From positions 4,569-68,568 of the forward strand of contig JAZKIX010000085.1 in assembly GCA_040384645.1 (NCBI GenBank): a stretch of 64,000 bases of DNA, written 5' to 3'. Below the pieces are notes generated by a model. The model did no database searches, was not told the DNA's origin, and saw nothing but the letters and a program-made list of their open reading frames with translations. The translations under genes and the position numbers were made by a program. Source of the stretch: JAZKIX01 sp040384645 (GTDB lineage Bacteria; Pseudomonadota; Gammaproteobacteria; Burkholderiales; Burkholderiaceae_D). Positions 1-8,725 of this stretch are shown in pieces. Position 1 is the stretch's first letter. Every line of letters begins with the position of its first letter.

Positions 1-2
1 CA

Positions 3-926
3 ACCGGCCCGGTCGAACAATGGCAATCGCATCCCTTCACGCCAACGCAGCGCGATGGCAAGCTGTACGGGCGCGGCGCGGCAGACATGAAAACCTCGAT
101 TGCCGCTTTTGTGGTCGCGCTGGAAGAATTCATCGCGGCCAACCCGACTCACGATGGCTCAATCGCCTTGCTCATTACCAGTGATGAAGAAGGCCCGGCG
201 CTTGATGGCACCGTAATCGTGTGCAATATGCTTAAAAAGCGCGGTGAACAGCTCGACTATTGCATCGTCGGCGAACCGACTTCATCGGGCGAACTGGGCG
301 ACACCATCAAGAATGGCCGCCGTGGCTCGATGTCGGGCAAGCTCACCATCAAGGGCATCCAGGGCCACATCGCCTACCCGCAACTGGCGAAAAACCCGAT
401 CCACCTGGCCACGCCAGCCCTGACCGCACTGGTGGCTGAACACTGGGACGCCGGCAATGAATATTATTCGCCGACCTCCTTCCAAATCTCCAATATCCAC
501 GGCGGCACCGGCGCATCAAATGTGATCCCCGGCGACGTCGTGATCGATTTCAACTTCCGCTTTTCCACCGCCAGCACTGCGGACGGCTTGCAACAACGGG
601 TTCACGACATTCTCAACCACCATGCGCTGGAATACGATCTGCGCTGGAATATTAGCGGCTACCCGTTCCTGACGCCACGCGGCCAATTGAGCGATGCCTT
701 GTGCATGGCGATCAAGGCCGAGACCGGCATCGATGCCGACCTGTCCACCACCGGCGGCACTTCGGATGGCCGTTTCATTGCGCAAATTTGTCCGCAAGTG
801 ATTGAATTTGGCCCACCGAATGGCAGCATCCACAAGATCGACGAACATATCGAACTACGCTTCATCGATCCGCTCAAAAACATCTACCGCCGTACGTTGG
901 AAAACTTGCTGACACCATCGGATTGA
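3..926 (+). CDS. dapE: Succinyl-diaminopimelate desuccinylase, 5' end missing
   Basis: Hydrolyses N-succinyl-LL-2,6-diaminopimelate in the lysine/diaminopimelate pathway as a cytosolic di-zinc M20-family peptidase. The reading frame is open from the window edge. It carries the metal-binding GRGAADMK block near position 80, the catalytic SDEEGPA segment with its EE pair near 184, and the dimerisation-domain motif GGTGASNVIPG near 505. The C-terminal STTGGTSDGRF block and the late H of GSIHKIDE complete the family signature. About 60-70 residues, including the first metal-binding His, lie upstream of the window. prmB follows directly, with its start at or within a few bases of this stop codon, so the two are probably co-transcribed. 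Confidence 0.96.
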   Translation, partial: TGPVEQWQSHPFTPTQRDGKLYGRGAADMKTSIAAFVVALEEFIAANPTHDGSIALLITSDEEGPALDGTVIVCNMLKKRGEQLDYCIVGEPTSSGELGDTIKNGRRGSMSGKLTIKGIQGHIAYPQLAKNPIHLATPALTALVAEHWDAGNEYYSPTSFQISNIHGGTGASNVIPGDVVIDFNFRFSTASTADGLQQRVHDILNHHALEYDLRWNISGYPFLTPRGQLSDALCMAIKAETGIDADLSTTGGTSDGRFIAQICPQVIEFGPPNGSIHKIDEHIELRFIDPLKNIYRRTLENLLTPSD

Positions 927-928
927 TT

Positions 929-1834
929 ATGACTCTTTCATCTGCGCTTACTGCTTCCACGCCATTTTCTACCCCGCGCGACTTGTTCCGGTACGCCATC
1001 ACCCGCTTCAATACCGCCGAATTATTCTTTGGCCACGGCAGCAGCAATGCGCTGGACGAAGCCGCTTATTTGATCTTGCACACGCTCAAACTGCCGCTAG
1101 AAACGCTCGACCCGTTTCTGGATGCACGCTTGCTGCCGGAAGAAGTCCAAACCCTGCTGCAAGTGATCAAACGCCGCGCCGATAAGCGCGAACCAGCCGC
1201 CTACATCACCAATGAAGCCTGGCTCGGCACCTACCGCTTCTATGTAGATGAACGCGTGATTGTGCCGCGTTCTTTCATCGCGGAATTGATCCCCGAACAG
1301 TTTTCGCCGTGGGTCAGCGACCCCGATGCCATCACCGATATTCTGGAATTGTGTACCGGCTCCGGCTGCCTGCCGATCATGCTGGCTGACGCCTTCCCCA
1401 ACGCACAGGTAGTCACTGCCGATATCTCTGCCGATGCCTTGGCCGTGGCGCGGCGCAATGTGGCCGATTACGAACTGGAAGACCGCATTACCTTGGTCGA
1501 ATCTGACCTGTATACCAAGGTACCCAATAAAAAATACGACTTGATCATCACCAATCCGCCCTATGTGAATAGCGCCTCGATGGGAAAATTGCCGCAAGAA
1601 TACCTGCACGAACCGCAGATCGCGCTGGCCGGTGGCGCCGATGGCATGGATCTGGTGCGCAAAATCGTGGCCGGCGCGGCCGAGCGGCTTACCGAGAATG
1701 GCATCTTGATGGTCGAAGTGGGCAATGAACGCGCCTTTGCCGAAGCGGCTTTTCCAGAGTTAGAACTGACTTGGGTAACGACCAGTGCCGGCGACGATAT
1801 GGTGTTTTTGGTGACGGCCGATCAGCTTAGATAA
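929..1834 (+). CDS. prmB: Ribosomal protein L3 N5-glutamine methyltransferase
   Basis: SAM-dependent methyltransferase predicted to methylate a glutamine of ribosomal protein L3. Visible motifs are the SAM-binding ELCTGSGCLPI block (about residue 140) and the NPPYVNS substrate-amide motif (about residue 210), which define the HemK/PrmB/PrmC family. The N-terminal helical domain and a length of about 301 residues fit PrmB better than PrmC. ATG 929 lies two bases after the dapE stop; an alternative TTG at 923 would overlap that stop. The overlap or near-overlap suggests translational coupling with dapE. Confidence 0.93.
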   Translation: MTLSSALTASTPFSTPRDLFRYAITRFNTAELFFGHGSSNALDEAAYLILHTLKLPLETLDPFLDARLLPEEVQTLLQVIKRRADKREPAAYITNEAWLGTYRFYVDERVIVPRSFIAELIPEQFSPWVSDPDAITDILELCTGSGCLPIMLADAFPNAQVVTADISADALAVARRNVADYELEDRITLVESDLYTKVPNKKYDLIITNPPYVNSASMGKLPQEYLHEPQIALAGGADGMDLVRKIVAGAAERLTENGILMVEVGNERAFAEAAFPELELTWVTTSAGDDMVFLVTADQLR

Positions 1835-1855
1835 AATCGCTACGCAAGCTTATCG

Positions 1856-1873
1856 GTCGGGTTTTAACCCGAC
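1856..1873 (+). terminator. Palindromic stem-loop after prmB
   Basis: GTCGGGTT and AACCCGAC form an uninterrupted self-complementary stretch 22 bases after the prmB stop. No long T run follows, so it is a weak candidate terminator or mRNA 3'-end stabiliser. Confidence 0.4.
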
Positions 1874-2084
1874 TTGCGCAATTTTCTGAAAGGCGATGGC
1901 GTACAAGGTCGATGCAAGGTGCTAATTTGCGTAGGTGGACGGAGGAAAATTCGTTTTAGCATGTTGAAACATTGTCAGGTTGAAACCAGACCACCAACCA
2001 GGCTGCGCAACGGGTAAACACGCATAGAGTGAGCAAGCTCAATTTCATGTCTTTGATCGGTCAAAATAAGCCAGAAGCGTTAAA

Positions 2085-2157
2085 AATATACTCCCTAGTG
2101 TATTTTTAAAGGCTCAATGAAACCGTGCGGCTCAGCATATAAAATTGATGATACCCC
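2085..2157 (+). repeat. Dispersed 75-bp repeat, copy 1
   Basis: Starts AATATACT and ends ATACCCC. The first hairpin is ATAC-N8-GTAT, followed by the GGCTCAATGAAACCGTGCGG core. The third segment is diverged. It lies between prmB and a small membrane protein gene. Confidence 0.8.
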
Positions 2158-2235
2158 TTAATTTCATAAAATAACGGCACGATCAGCAAGCAAATAAAAC
2201 ACTTGGGCGCAACCTCCTCCGAGCCTTTACTTACC

Positions 2236-2784
2236 ATGTCCACTTTTATTCTCAAGCTGGTGTTTTGCAGCTTTCTCACTTTTGTGGCATGGAAAATAAC
2301 GTCGACTTTTGGCTCACAACTCGCGCCCCTGAGTCTGGTGGCCATGTCGGTCATTTGGGGCATCATGTTTGCGCGGTATATCGTTGAAATTATCCCTTCC
2401 GTCAAATACTTCGCGGAAAAAGCAGCGACCCAGAAATGGCAGGGAAAATACTATGTTTTCGAGAATTGCCACATCCGTTTTTACCTGATTGACCAGACAA
2501 TCTGGATACCGCTCAGAGACTTGAAGCAATTGATGCAACCGGCCTTCAATGAACGCGAATTGCGCTTGCTGGGCGAGGCACATGGCCCGATCCCAGACCC
2601 CGAACACGACGAACCCGGCTTGTCCGAAGAGGGCTTATTGCGCCTCTTAAGCAACCGCACCGAGCATCGCCGCGCCAGCGAGCAAATGATCCGGTTTAGA
2701 AACTGGCTGTTGCAAAACGCGCTGCCGAATGTACGGCGCTTGCCTCAATCGGCGGCAAACGGCCAATCGAGATCGGAGCAATAA
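2236..2784 (+). CDS. Small membrane protein of unknown function
   Basis: About 182 residues. Two N-terminal hydrophobic segments (about residues 4-25 and 28-52) are followed by a soluble cytoplasmic-type domain. That domain contains an aromatic WQGKYYVFENCHIRFYLID stretch and a charged helical tail ending in a Ser/Gln-rich end. I do not recognise the family; the middle part faintly recalls small DNA- or ligand-binding beta domains, but nothing firm. ATG 2236 was chosen over an upstream GTG-type start because the hydrophobic segment begins there. Dispersed-repeat copies lie on both sides, so it is probably monocistronic. Confidence 0.65.
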   Translation: MSTFILKLVFCSFLTFVAWKITSTFGSQLAPLSLVAMSVIWGIMFARYIVEIIPSVKYFAEKAATQKWQGKYYVFENCHIRFYLIDQTIWIPLRDLKQLMQPAFNERELRLLGEAHGPIPDPEHDEPGLSEEGLLRLLSNRTEHRRASEQMIRFRNWLLQNALPNVRRLPQSAANGQSRSEQ

Positions 2785-2929
2785 CAGCTCGTGCAAGCAT
2801 GCAGTCGACTTGATCAGTTCCGGTGTGCCGTTTGCAGCATCAAATCAGCGCATCCTTTTGACGTCTTTCATAGCTTTCATGGACTATGGATCGCGCCAAT
2901 CAGGTAAAATCCTGCCTGTTTACCCCCAA

Positions 2930-3003
2930 CATATACTCTCCACAGTATTTTCAAAGCCCCGCCAAATACCTGCGGGCGCGGGGTGTTTTTCCCATATACC
3001 CCC
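2930..3003 (+). repeat. Dispersed 75-bp repeat, copy 2
   Basis: ATATACT...AGTATT hairpin, then a variant core with CCTGCGGGCGCGG. The last hairpin is GGG-TGTTTTT-CCC, where most copies have GGC...GCC: a compensatory change keeping the stem. It ends 15 bases before the ATG of the ABC-F gene, so it sits in that gene's 5' leader. Confidence 0.82.
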
Positions 3004-3018
3004 TCTTTAAAGAATAGC

Positions 3019-5030
3019 ATGATACGTTTTCAACAAGTAAGCCTGATGCGCGGCATCAAACCGTTGCTCGAAGCGGTCGACGTCACCTTAAATCCGGGCG
3101 ACAAAATCGGTTTGATCGGTGCCAATGGCGCGGGTAAATCTAGTCTGTTTGGCCTGTTGCGTGGCGAATTGCATGCCGATCAGGGCGAGATCGATTACCC
3201 GGCCAAATGGCGCGTCGCTTACGTAGCACAAGAAACCCCGGCGCTGGATCGCGCTGCGCTGGAATACGCGATCGATNNNNNNNNNNCATCGGCCGTGTCG
3301 TCGACAAGTTCGTCATCCAGCTGGAAGCGCAATTGGCCGAGCTGGAAGCGCAACCGGAAAGCACCGACAACGGCATCCAGATCGGCAATCTGTACAGCGC
3401 GCTGGCGGATGCCGATGCCTACACCGTCAATTCCCGCGGCGAGCAATTGTTGCTCGGTCTGGGCTTCACGCTCGACCAGATGCAGCAACCGATTGCCAGT
3501 TTCTCCGGCGGCTGGCGCATGCGCCTGAATCTGGCACAAGCGCTGATGTGCCCATCGGACTTGCTGCTGCTGGATGAACCGACCAACCATCTGGATCTGG
3601 ACGCGATTATCTGGCTGGAAGACTGGTTGAAACGCTACGCCGGCACCTTGCTGATCATTTCGCATGATCGCGATTTTCTCGATGAAGTGGTCAACGTGAT
3701 CGTCCATATCGACGAGCGCAAACTTAAGCGTTATTCAGGCAATTATTCGGCCTTCGAACGGCAACGGGCGGCGCAAATGATCCTGGCGCAAGGCGCGATG
3801 GAAAAACAAGTGCGGCAACGGGCGCATCTGGAATCCTTCGTGAACCGTTTCAAGGCGCAAGCGAGCAAGGCGCGCCAAGCCCAAAGCCGGATGAAGGCGC
3901 TGGAAAAAATGGAAGAATTGGCGCCGCTGCGTGCCGCTGCTGAATTCTCGTTTGAATTCCGCGAACCGCTCAGCGCACCCAATCCGCTGTTGGTAATGGA
4001 AGATGTCAATGCCGGCTATCACATCACGGATGAACACGGCGATAAGATCGGCGATAAAACCATTGTCAGCGGCATCAATTTTTCGCTACAAATCGGCCAG
4101 CGTATCGGTTTGCTGGGCGTCAATGGCGCCGGCAAATCGACCCTGATCAAAACCATCGCCGGCGAGTTGCAGCCATTAAGTGGCGACGCTACCGTCGGCA
4201 AAGGCTTGAACATCGGTTATTTCGCCCAGCACCAAGTCGAAATGCTGCGCCACGACGAATCGCCGCTGTGGCATCTGGCCAAGATCGCGCCCACGGTGCG
4301 CGAGCAGGAATTGCGCAATTTCCTGGGTAGTTTCAACTTCCCCGGCCAAATGGTGACCAGCTCGATTGCGCCATTTTCCGGCGGCGAAAAAGCCCGTCTG
4401 GCGCTCGCCCTGATCGTGTGGCAACGCCCTAACCTGCTGCTGCTTGATGAACCGACCAACCATCTGGATCTGGAAACACGCGAAGCGCTGACCGATGCGC
4501 TGGCGCAGTTCGAAGGCACGTTAGTCGTGGTATCGCATGATCGCCACCTACTGCGCGCCACCACCGACCAGTTCATCATCGTGGCCGACGGCAAGCTGCA
4601 ACCGTTCGACGGCGATCTGGACGATTACAAGGATTGGCTATTCCAGACCAAGCTCGGCAAAGGCACCAAGGTGTTGCCGGTAGCGGTCGATAAAACGGCT
4701 GAATTGCCGGTATCGTCGCCGGTATCAAGCGGGCCAACGGTGGACAAGCGCGATCAGAAAAAGCTCGACGCCGAAACGCGCCAACGCCTCGCCACCCTGA
4801 AAAAACCGATCGAAGCCAAGCTCAAGCAGCTAGAAGAAAAAATCGCCAAACGCAATGTGCAAAAAGCTGAGATCGAGACGCAACTGGCTTTGCCGACCAT
4901 TTACGATGCGGTCAATAAAGCCAAGCTGAAAACCTTGCTAACCGATCAGGCGTATTACGTGAAAGATCTGGCGCAATTGGAAGGTGAATGGATGGAGTTG
5001 CAGGAAGCGCTGGAGCAAGTTGCGGCTTAA
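3019..5030 (+). CDS. ABC-F family ATPase (YheS-like), interrupted by an assembly gap
   Basis: Soluble protein with two ABC cassettes and no membrane domain, of the ABC-F group that acts on the ribosome. Walker A GANGAGKSS lies near residue 35 and GVNGAGKST near position 4125. Signatures FSGGW and FSGGEKAR are each followed by the identical LLLLDEPTNHLDL Walker B/D-loop. An inter-domain linker rich in charged residues and a C-terminal coiled coil (about 4760-5020) match E. coli YheS rather than EttA. A run of ten N at 3277-3286 breaks the frame; since ten is not a multiple of three and typical YheS has a few more residues here, the gap size is arbitrary. A repeat copy abuts the stop codon. Confidence 0.92.
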
Positions 5031-5104
5031 ATATACTGTGGCCTGTATTTTTTAAAGCCCAATGAAACCGTGCGGGGGAGGCAGTATTTCTAGCCATACC
5101 CCCC
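5030..5104 (+). repeat. Dispersed 75-bp repeat, copy 3
   Basis: Begins at the last base of the ABC-F stop codon (TAAATATACT). It has the full consensus: ATAC/GTAT hairpin, AATGAAACCGTGCGGGGGAGGC, GGC...GCC hairpin and ATACCCCCC. It ends nine bases before the converging regulator gene, filling the whole space between the two genes. Confidence 0.88.
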
Positions 5105-5112
5105 ATTATTTG

Positions 5113-6105
5113 TCATTTCTCGGCGAACGAAGCACCCCGCCCCCGTAATTCCTTCACCCCTCGTCCCAACTTGCGCCGCAATAGCGTGCGCAAGGTCGTG
5201 CCATCCGAATAGCCTACCAAAGCCGCGATACGCTCGACACTGTCGTCGCTGGTTTGCAATAGATGCACTGCCTGCTCGACCCGCAAATCCTGAAAATACG
5301 CTAGCGGCGACTTGCCCAGCACAGCTTGCAAACGTCGACCCAGCGTCCGTTCACTGGCGCCAATGGCACGTGCAGCATCTGGCATGGAAAAACCTTGCGC
5401 TAGCCGCGCACGTGACCACTTTTCAAAACGTTCCACAATCGGGTCGGTATGCGCCACATGATCGGGGATGACAAACATCGCCTGCGATGCACGCGGCTCG
5501 ATCAACAGGTAGCGCGCGCATAAAGCAGCCAGCGCCGGGCTGCGGCTGCGCACCACGCCCAAGCCCAGATCCAGATGCGCCAGCGCCGCGCCGGCCGTAG
5601 TGAAGCAAGCGGAATTGAAGCAAGCGGAATTGACCAGCATACGGCTTTCATCCAGCTTCACCTTGGGATAACGCTGACGAAATAAGGACGATAACCACCA
5701 CGAGGTAGTCGCGCTTTGGCCATCAAGCAAGCCGGTTTCGGCCAGCACGAAAGTGCCGGTGCAGGCTGCCCCAATCGCGGCACCGGATTTTGCCCATTTT
5801 TTTAGCCAGTCACCAGCCTCGATCACATCGCGCCGCAGCATGGCCTGTGCCAGCGGGATCGGCGTCTTGGTGCCGAGCGCGGGTACCAGCACCACATCGG
5901 GCATCGGCAGATCAGTGGCCAGCAGCACCGGCACCGTGAGTCCCTGCGCGGTATGCACCTTGCGCCGCACGCCGACCAGACGCACATCAAGCTGCACCGG
6001 GGCGTCCTGCAACGGCGCCAGTTCCCTGGCGGTACCGATCACATCGGTCAACGACGCCAGACCGATATCGAACACGCCATCAAGTACGAGGATATAAATG
6101 AGCAT
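5113..6105 (-). CDS. GlxA/AraC-family transcriptional regulator
   Basis: 330 residues. The N-terminal DJ-1/PfpI-like class I glutamine-amidotransferase-like domain (about residues 1-175) contains the pseudo-nucleophile region GAACTGTFVLAETGLL. The C-terminal AraC DNA-binding domain (about 235-320) has two HTH units, including RTLGRRLQAVLGKSPLAYFQ. GlxA-type proteins sense metabolites rather than hydrolyse amides. An in-frame direct duplication gives NSACFNSACF (bases about 5604-5633), just before the conserved TTAGAALAHLDLGL motif. It is divergently arranged with the small monooxygenase-fold gene at 6205 and may control it. Confidence 0.88.
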   Translation of the reverse strand: MLIYILVLDGVFDIGLASLTDVIGTARELAPLQDAPVQLDVRLVGVRRKVHTAQGLTVPVLLATDLPMPDVVLVPALGTKTPIPLAQAMLRRDVIEAGDWLKKWAKSGAAIGAACTGTFVLAETGLLDGQSATTSWWLSSLFRQRYPKVKLDESRMLVNSACFNSACFTTAGAALAHLDLGLGVVRSRSPALAALCARYLLIEPRASQAMFVIPDHVAHTDPIVERFEKWSRARLAQGFSMPDAARAIGASERTLGRRLQAVLGKSPLAYFQDLRVEQAVHLLQTSDDSVERIAALVGYSDGTTLRTLLRRKLGRGVKELRGRGASFAEK

Positions 6106-6204
6106 GGCGGGAATGATAGCATTATTGGCGTTTCCGCCACTATTAGAGTGTATGGATCGTCCCTAGAATACGGTCTTCATCCACCCACCCAGAAAGAAAC
6201 CATC

Positions 6205-6507
6205 ATGCTCAAATTTGCCGTTCTTGCCCAGATGAAAGCCAAACCCGGCAAAGAAGCCGCACTCGAAGCGTTCTTGAAAAGCGCCTTGCCACTCGCCAAC
6301 CAGGAAGCTGGCACCGCGGTCTGGTTCGCCCTGAAACTGGATGCATCGACCTTCGGCATCTTCGACGCCTTTGCAACCGAAGCCGACCGCGAAGCGCATC
6401 TAGCCGGGCCGATTGCAGCAGCCTTGATGGCCAATGCAGCCGAGTTGTTGTCGCAGCCGCCAAGCATTGAAAAGGTGGAGGTGCTGGCAGCCAAGGTGTC
6501 GGCGTAA
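6205..6507 (+). CDS. Antibiotic biosynthesis monooxygenase (ABM)-fold protein
   Basis: About 100 residues, the size of a single dimeric alpha+beta ferredoxin-like ABM/YgiN domain. Typical features are the MLKFAVLAQMKAKPGKEAALEAFL opening (shown as its parts MLKFAVLA and KPGKE), the central TFGIFDAFATEADREAH segment and a C-terminal beta strand. The family includes quinol monooxygenases and heme-degrading enzymes; the substrate cannot be told here. ATG 6205 has an AGAAAG purine stretch upstream. It is divergent from the GlxA-type regulator, with a shared 99-bp promoter region. Confidence 0.82.
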   Translation: MLKFAVLAQMKAKPGKEAALEAFLKSALPLANQEAGTAVWFALKLDASTFGIFDAFATEADREAHLAGPIAAALMANAAELLSQPPSIEKVEVLAAKVSA

Positions 6508-6553
6508 AGTTTTAACACTTGCGCTGGTAGTAAATTAGCCAGATGAATTTTGC

Positions 6554-6585
6554 GGGTGCGCGGGGCTGCCGAGGCCGTGCGCACC
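6554..6585 (+). repeat. GC-rich 32-bp repeat (copy A)
   Basis: GGGTGCGCGGGGCTGCCGAG and the following 12 bases match the sequence at 56045-56076 at 30 of 32 positions. It lies in the space before the PTS permease gene. Confidence 0.7.
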
Positions 6586-6744
6586 TACCTGATCTCATTC
6601 AATTGTTTTATCTGGGCGGTCTAGTAGTTTATTGTGAAAAATACTGCACTCGGCAACGCCTTGGTTTAAGATCGCTGCCTTATTTAGTTTATCGATCTAA
6701 CTTACTCCTGATCGCAGCCGCGTTAATTCAAGGTCCTTCCCGCA

Positions 6745-8154
6745 ATGGTTTCATTCCAACACTTCCTCACCCTATTTTTCAGTTTCAAAGCGTATGTGAT
6801 GCTGCCGATCATCATTTTCCTGATCGCATTGGCAGTACAGGTACCATTCAAACGCGCCGTATTGAGCACGGTGGCGCTGGCGGCGGGATTTGCCGGGGTG
6901 TTTATCGCCTTTAATTTTTTTGTCGCCAATATCAGTCCGGCGGTGCAGCAGTTGTCGCAAGTGCGCGGCTTGAATTTCCCTGTGCTCGATGTCGGCTGGC
7001 CGCCCTTGGCTGCGATCACCTGGGCCTCGCCCTTGGCGGCGATCTCGATCCCGCTGGTGTTGATCGTTAATCTGGCGATGCTAGCCAGCGGCTTGACGCG
7101 CACCATTTATATCGATATCTGGAATTACTGGCATTTCGCCCTGATCGGTGCGCTGGTGCTGGCGCTGACTGGCAGCATGACGCTCGGCTTGTCGGCCACC
7201 TTATTACTCGCTATTTACTGCTTTAAATTGACAGAATGGACCGCGCCCGATGTCGAGCGCGAAATGGGGCTAAAGGGTATTTCGGCCTCGCCGGTATCGG
7301 TCAACGGCATCGTGCCGTATACCGCTTGCGTCGATTGGTTGCTGGACCGGATTCCTGTCATTAACAAGATCGTCTACAACCCGGAACTCAAAGCCCATGC
7401 AGATCAAGACGACGACCATATCAGCTTCGTCAGCCTGTTGAGCGAACCGATGGTGATCGGCTTGTTGATGGGGCTGGCGCTGGCGTTGGCGGCTGGTTAT
7501 GGGGTGAAAGAAACGCTGGAAATGAGCGTCCACATCGCCGCCGTCATGTTTATCTTGCCGAAAAGCGCCGGCTTGATCGGCGACGCCATGATACCGATCA
7601 CGACCGCATTGCGGGATCGGGTCGCGCACTATTTCCCGCATCGGAAAAACCTGATCGTGGCGCTCGACACCGGCTTCTTAATGAACCATAGATCGGTCAT
7701 CATGACCGGCTTGATCCTGATGGCGCTGGCGATCCTGATCGCCCTGGTGTTGCCGGGTAATAAGGTGTTGCCGCTGGGTGATTTGCCGAATCTGATCTCG
7801 GTGATGTCGATTTCGGTGCTGATGTTCCGCGGCAATGTGTTTCGCGCCGTGCTGGCGGGGATTCCAGTCATCATCACGTTTTTGCTGATTTCGTCGGAAA
7901 TGGCACCGGTATTTACCGATCTGGCGCATAAAACGCCGTCATTCAATGCCGACGGTCTTGGTGCCTTGACTGCCTTTACCGATGGCGGTCATCAACTGCG
8001 CTTTGTCATTTTTAATCTGTACCTGGGCAAGCCGTGGGCTTATGGCGCCTTGTTACTGGTGTTGGCGGCGATGTTCTTTTCATGGCGCCGCTTCCAGCGC
8101 TTGTCGGCGGAATTGGAAGCGAAAGCGCAAGCCAAACCGCAGGGGCAAGACTAA
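6745..8154 (+). CDS. Galactitol-type PTS permease, IIC component (GatC-like)
   Basis: 469 residues with about ten hydrophobic segments along the whole length. Family features are the central conserved hydrophilic stretch SVNGIVPYTACVDWLLDRIP (about residues 185-205) and the later FILPKSAGLIGDAMIPI block. The C-terminal TDGGHQLRFVIFNLYLGKPW motif, which typifies the EIIC-GAT family, is also clear. IIC proteins form the sugar channel and need IIA and IIB partners plus HPr/EI. No gatA, gatB or polyol dehydrogenase is present in the window, so this is an orphan IIC and may work as a non-phosphorylating carrier or use partners elsewhere. Confidence 0.85.
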   Translation: MVSFQHFLTLFFSFKAYVMLPIIIFLIALAVQVPFKRAVLSTVALAAGFAGVFIAFNFFVANISPAVQQLSQVRGLNFPVLDVGWPPLAAITWASPLAAISIPLVLIVNLAMLASGLTRTIYIDIWNYWHFALIGALVLALTGSMTLGLSATLLLAIYCFKLTEWTAPDVEREMGLKGISASPVSVNGIVPYTACVDWLLDRIPVINKIVYNPELKAHADQDDDHISFVSLLSEPMVIGLLMGLALALAAGYGVKETLEMSVHIAAVMFILPKSAGLIGDAMIPITTALRDRVAHYFPHRKNLIVALDTGFLMNHRSVIMTGLILMALAILIALVLPGNKVLPLGDLPNLISVMSISVLMFRGNVFRAVLAGIPVIITFLLISSEMAPVFTDLAHKTPSFNADGLGALTAFTDGGHQLRFVIFNLYLGKPWAYGALLLVLAAMFFSWRRFQRLSAELEAKAQAKPQGQD

Positions 8155-8178
8155 AGCTTATCGGCAGGCCTAGGTATC

Positions 8179-8199
8179 GAGCGGGTGCAATGCCCGCTC
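8179..8199 (+). terminator. Possible stem-loop after the PTS permease
   Basis: GAGCGGG and CCCGCTC form a 7-bp stem with a 7-base loop, 24 bases after the stop. No T tract, so a weak call. Confidence 0.35.
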
Positions 8200-8238
8200 G
8201 CCCATCTGTAGTGGCGTCCCAGCGGTGTTTTAAGCCAA

Positions 8239-8312
8239 AATATACTCCTATATGTATTTTTTTGGGCCCAATGAATACGAGCGGCTACGGCACTATTTCT
8301 TCTTATACTCCC
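8239..8312 (+). repeat. Dispersed 75-bp repeat, copy 4
   Basis: AATATACT start, GTATTTTTTTGGGCCCAATGAA core and a diverged 3' part ending ATACTCCC. It lies in the 571-bp space between the PTS permease and the binding-protein gene. The remainder of that space (8313-8725) is AT-rich and shows no gene. Confidence 0.75.
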
Positions 8313-8725
8313 TACTTTTATTTACAATCCCGATTCATTTAACGGTCGACTGAGCAGTTTCAAGCCAACAAGCCACTGACAATGTATCTACGAAGGCAAC
8401 ATTGTTAAATAGAGTCACAATATGCAATCGCCACCAACAATCCATTAGCGCCAATAGAGGCGGTAATCATCGCAGACGAATAGCGATCACGAATTGTCAT
8501 GAACTGGTAACGCAACTCTGCTATTTGCTGTAGATACCCGAAAACATTGGCCTGCCAACGATTTACCCTTGACCGCCGCTGCAAACATTGGCATTAAATA
8601 TTATTACAAAAATACAAGTATGCTAATCCAGCAATATTCATTGCATAAAAATGCTGCACTGCACTATACTGAATTTAATTGTTAAATAGTACGTTTCCTC
8701 TAATCCTCTCTCTCCGGACTCGACC

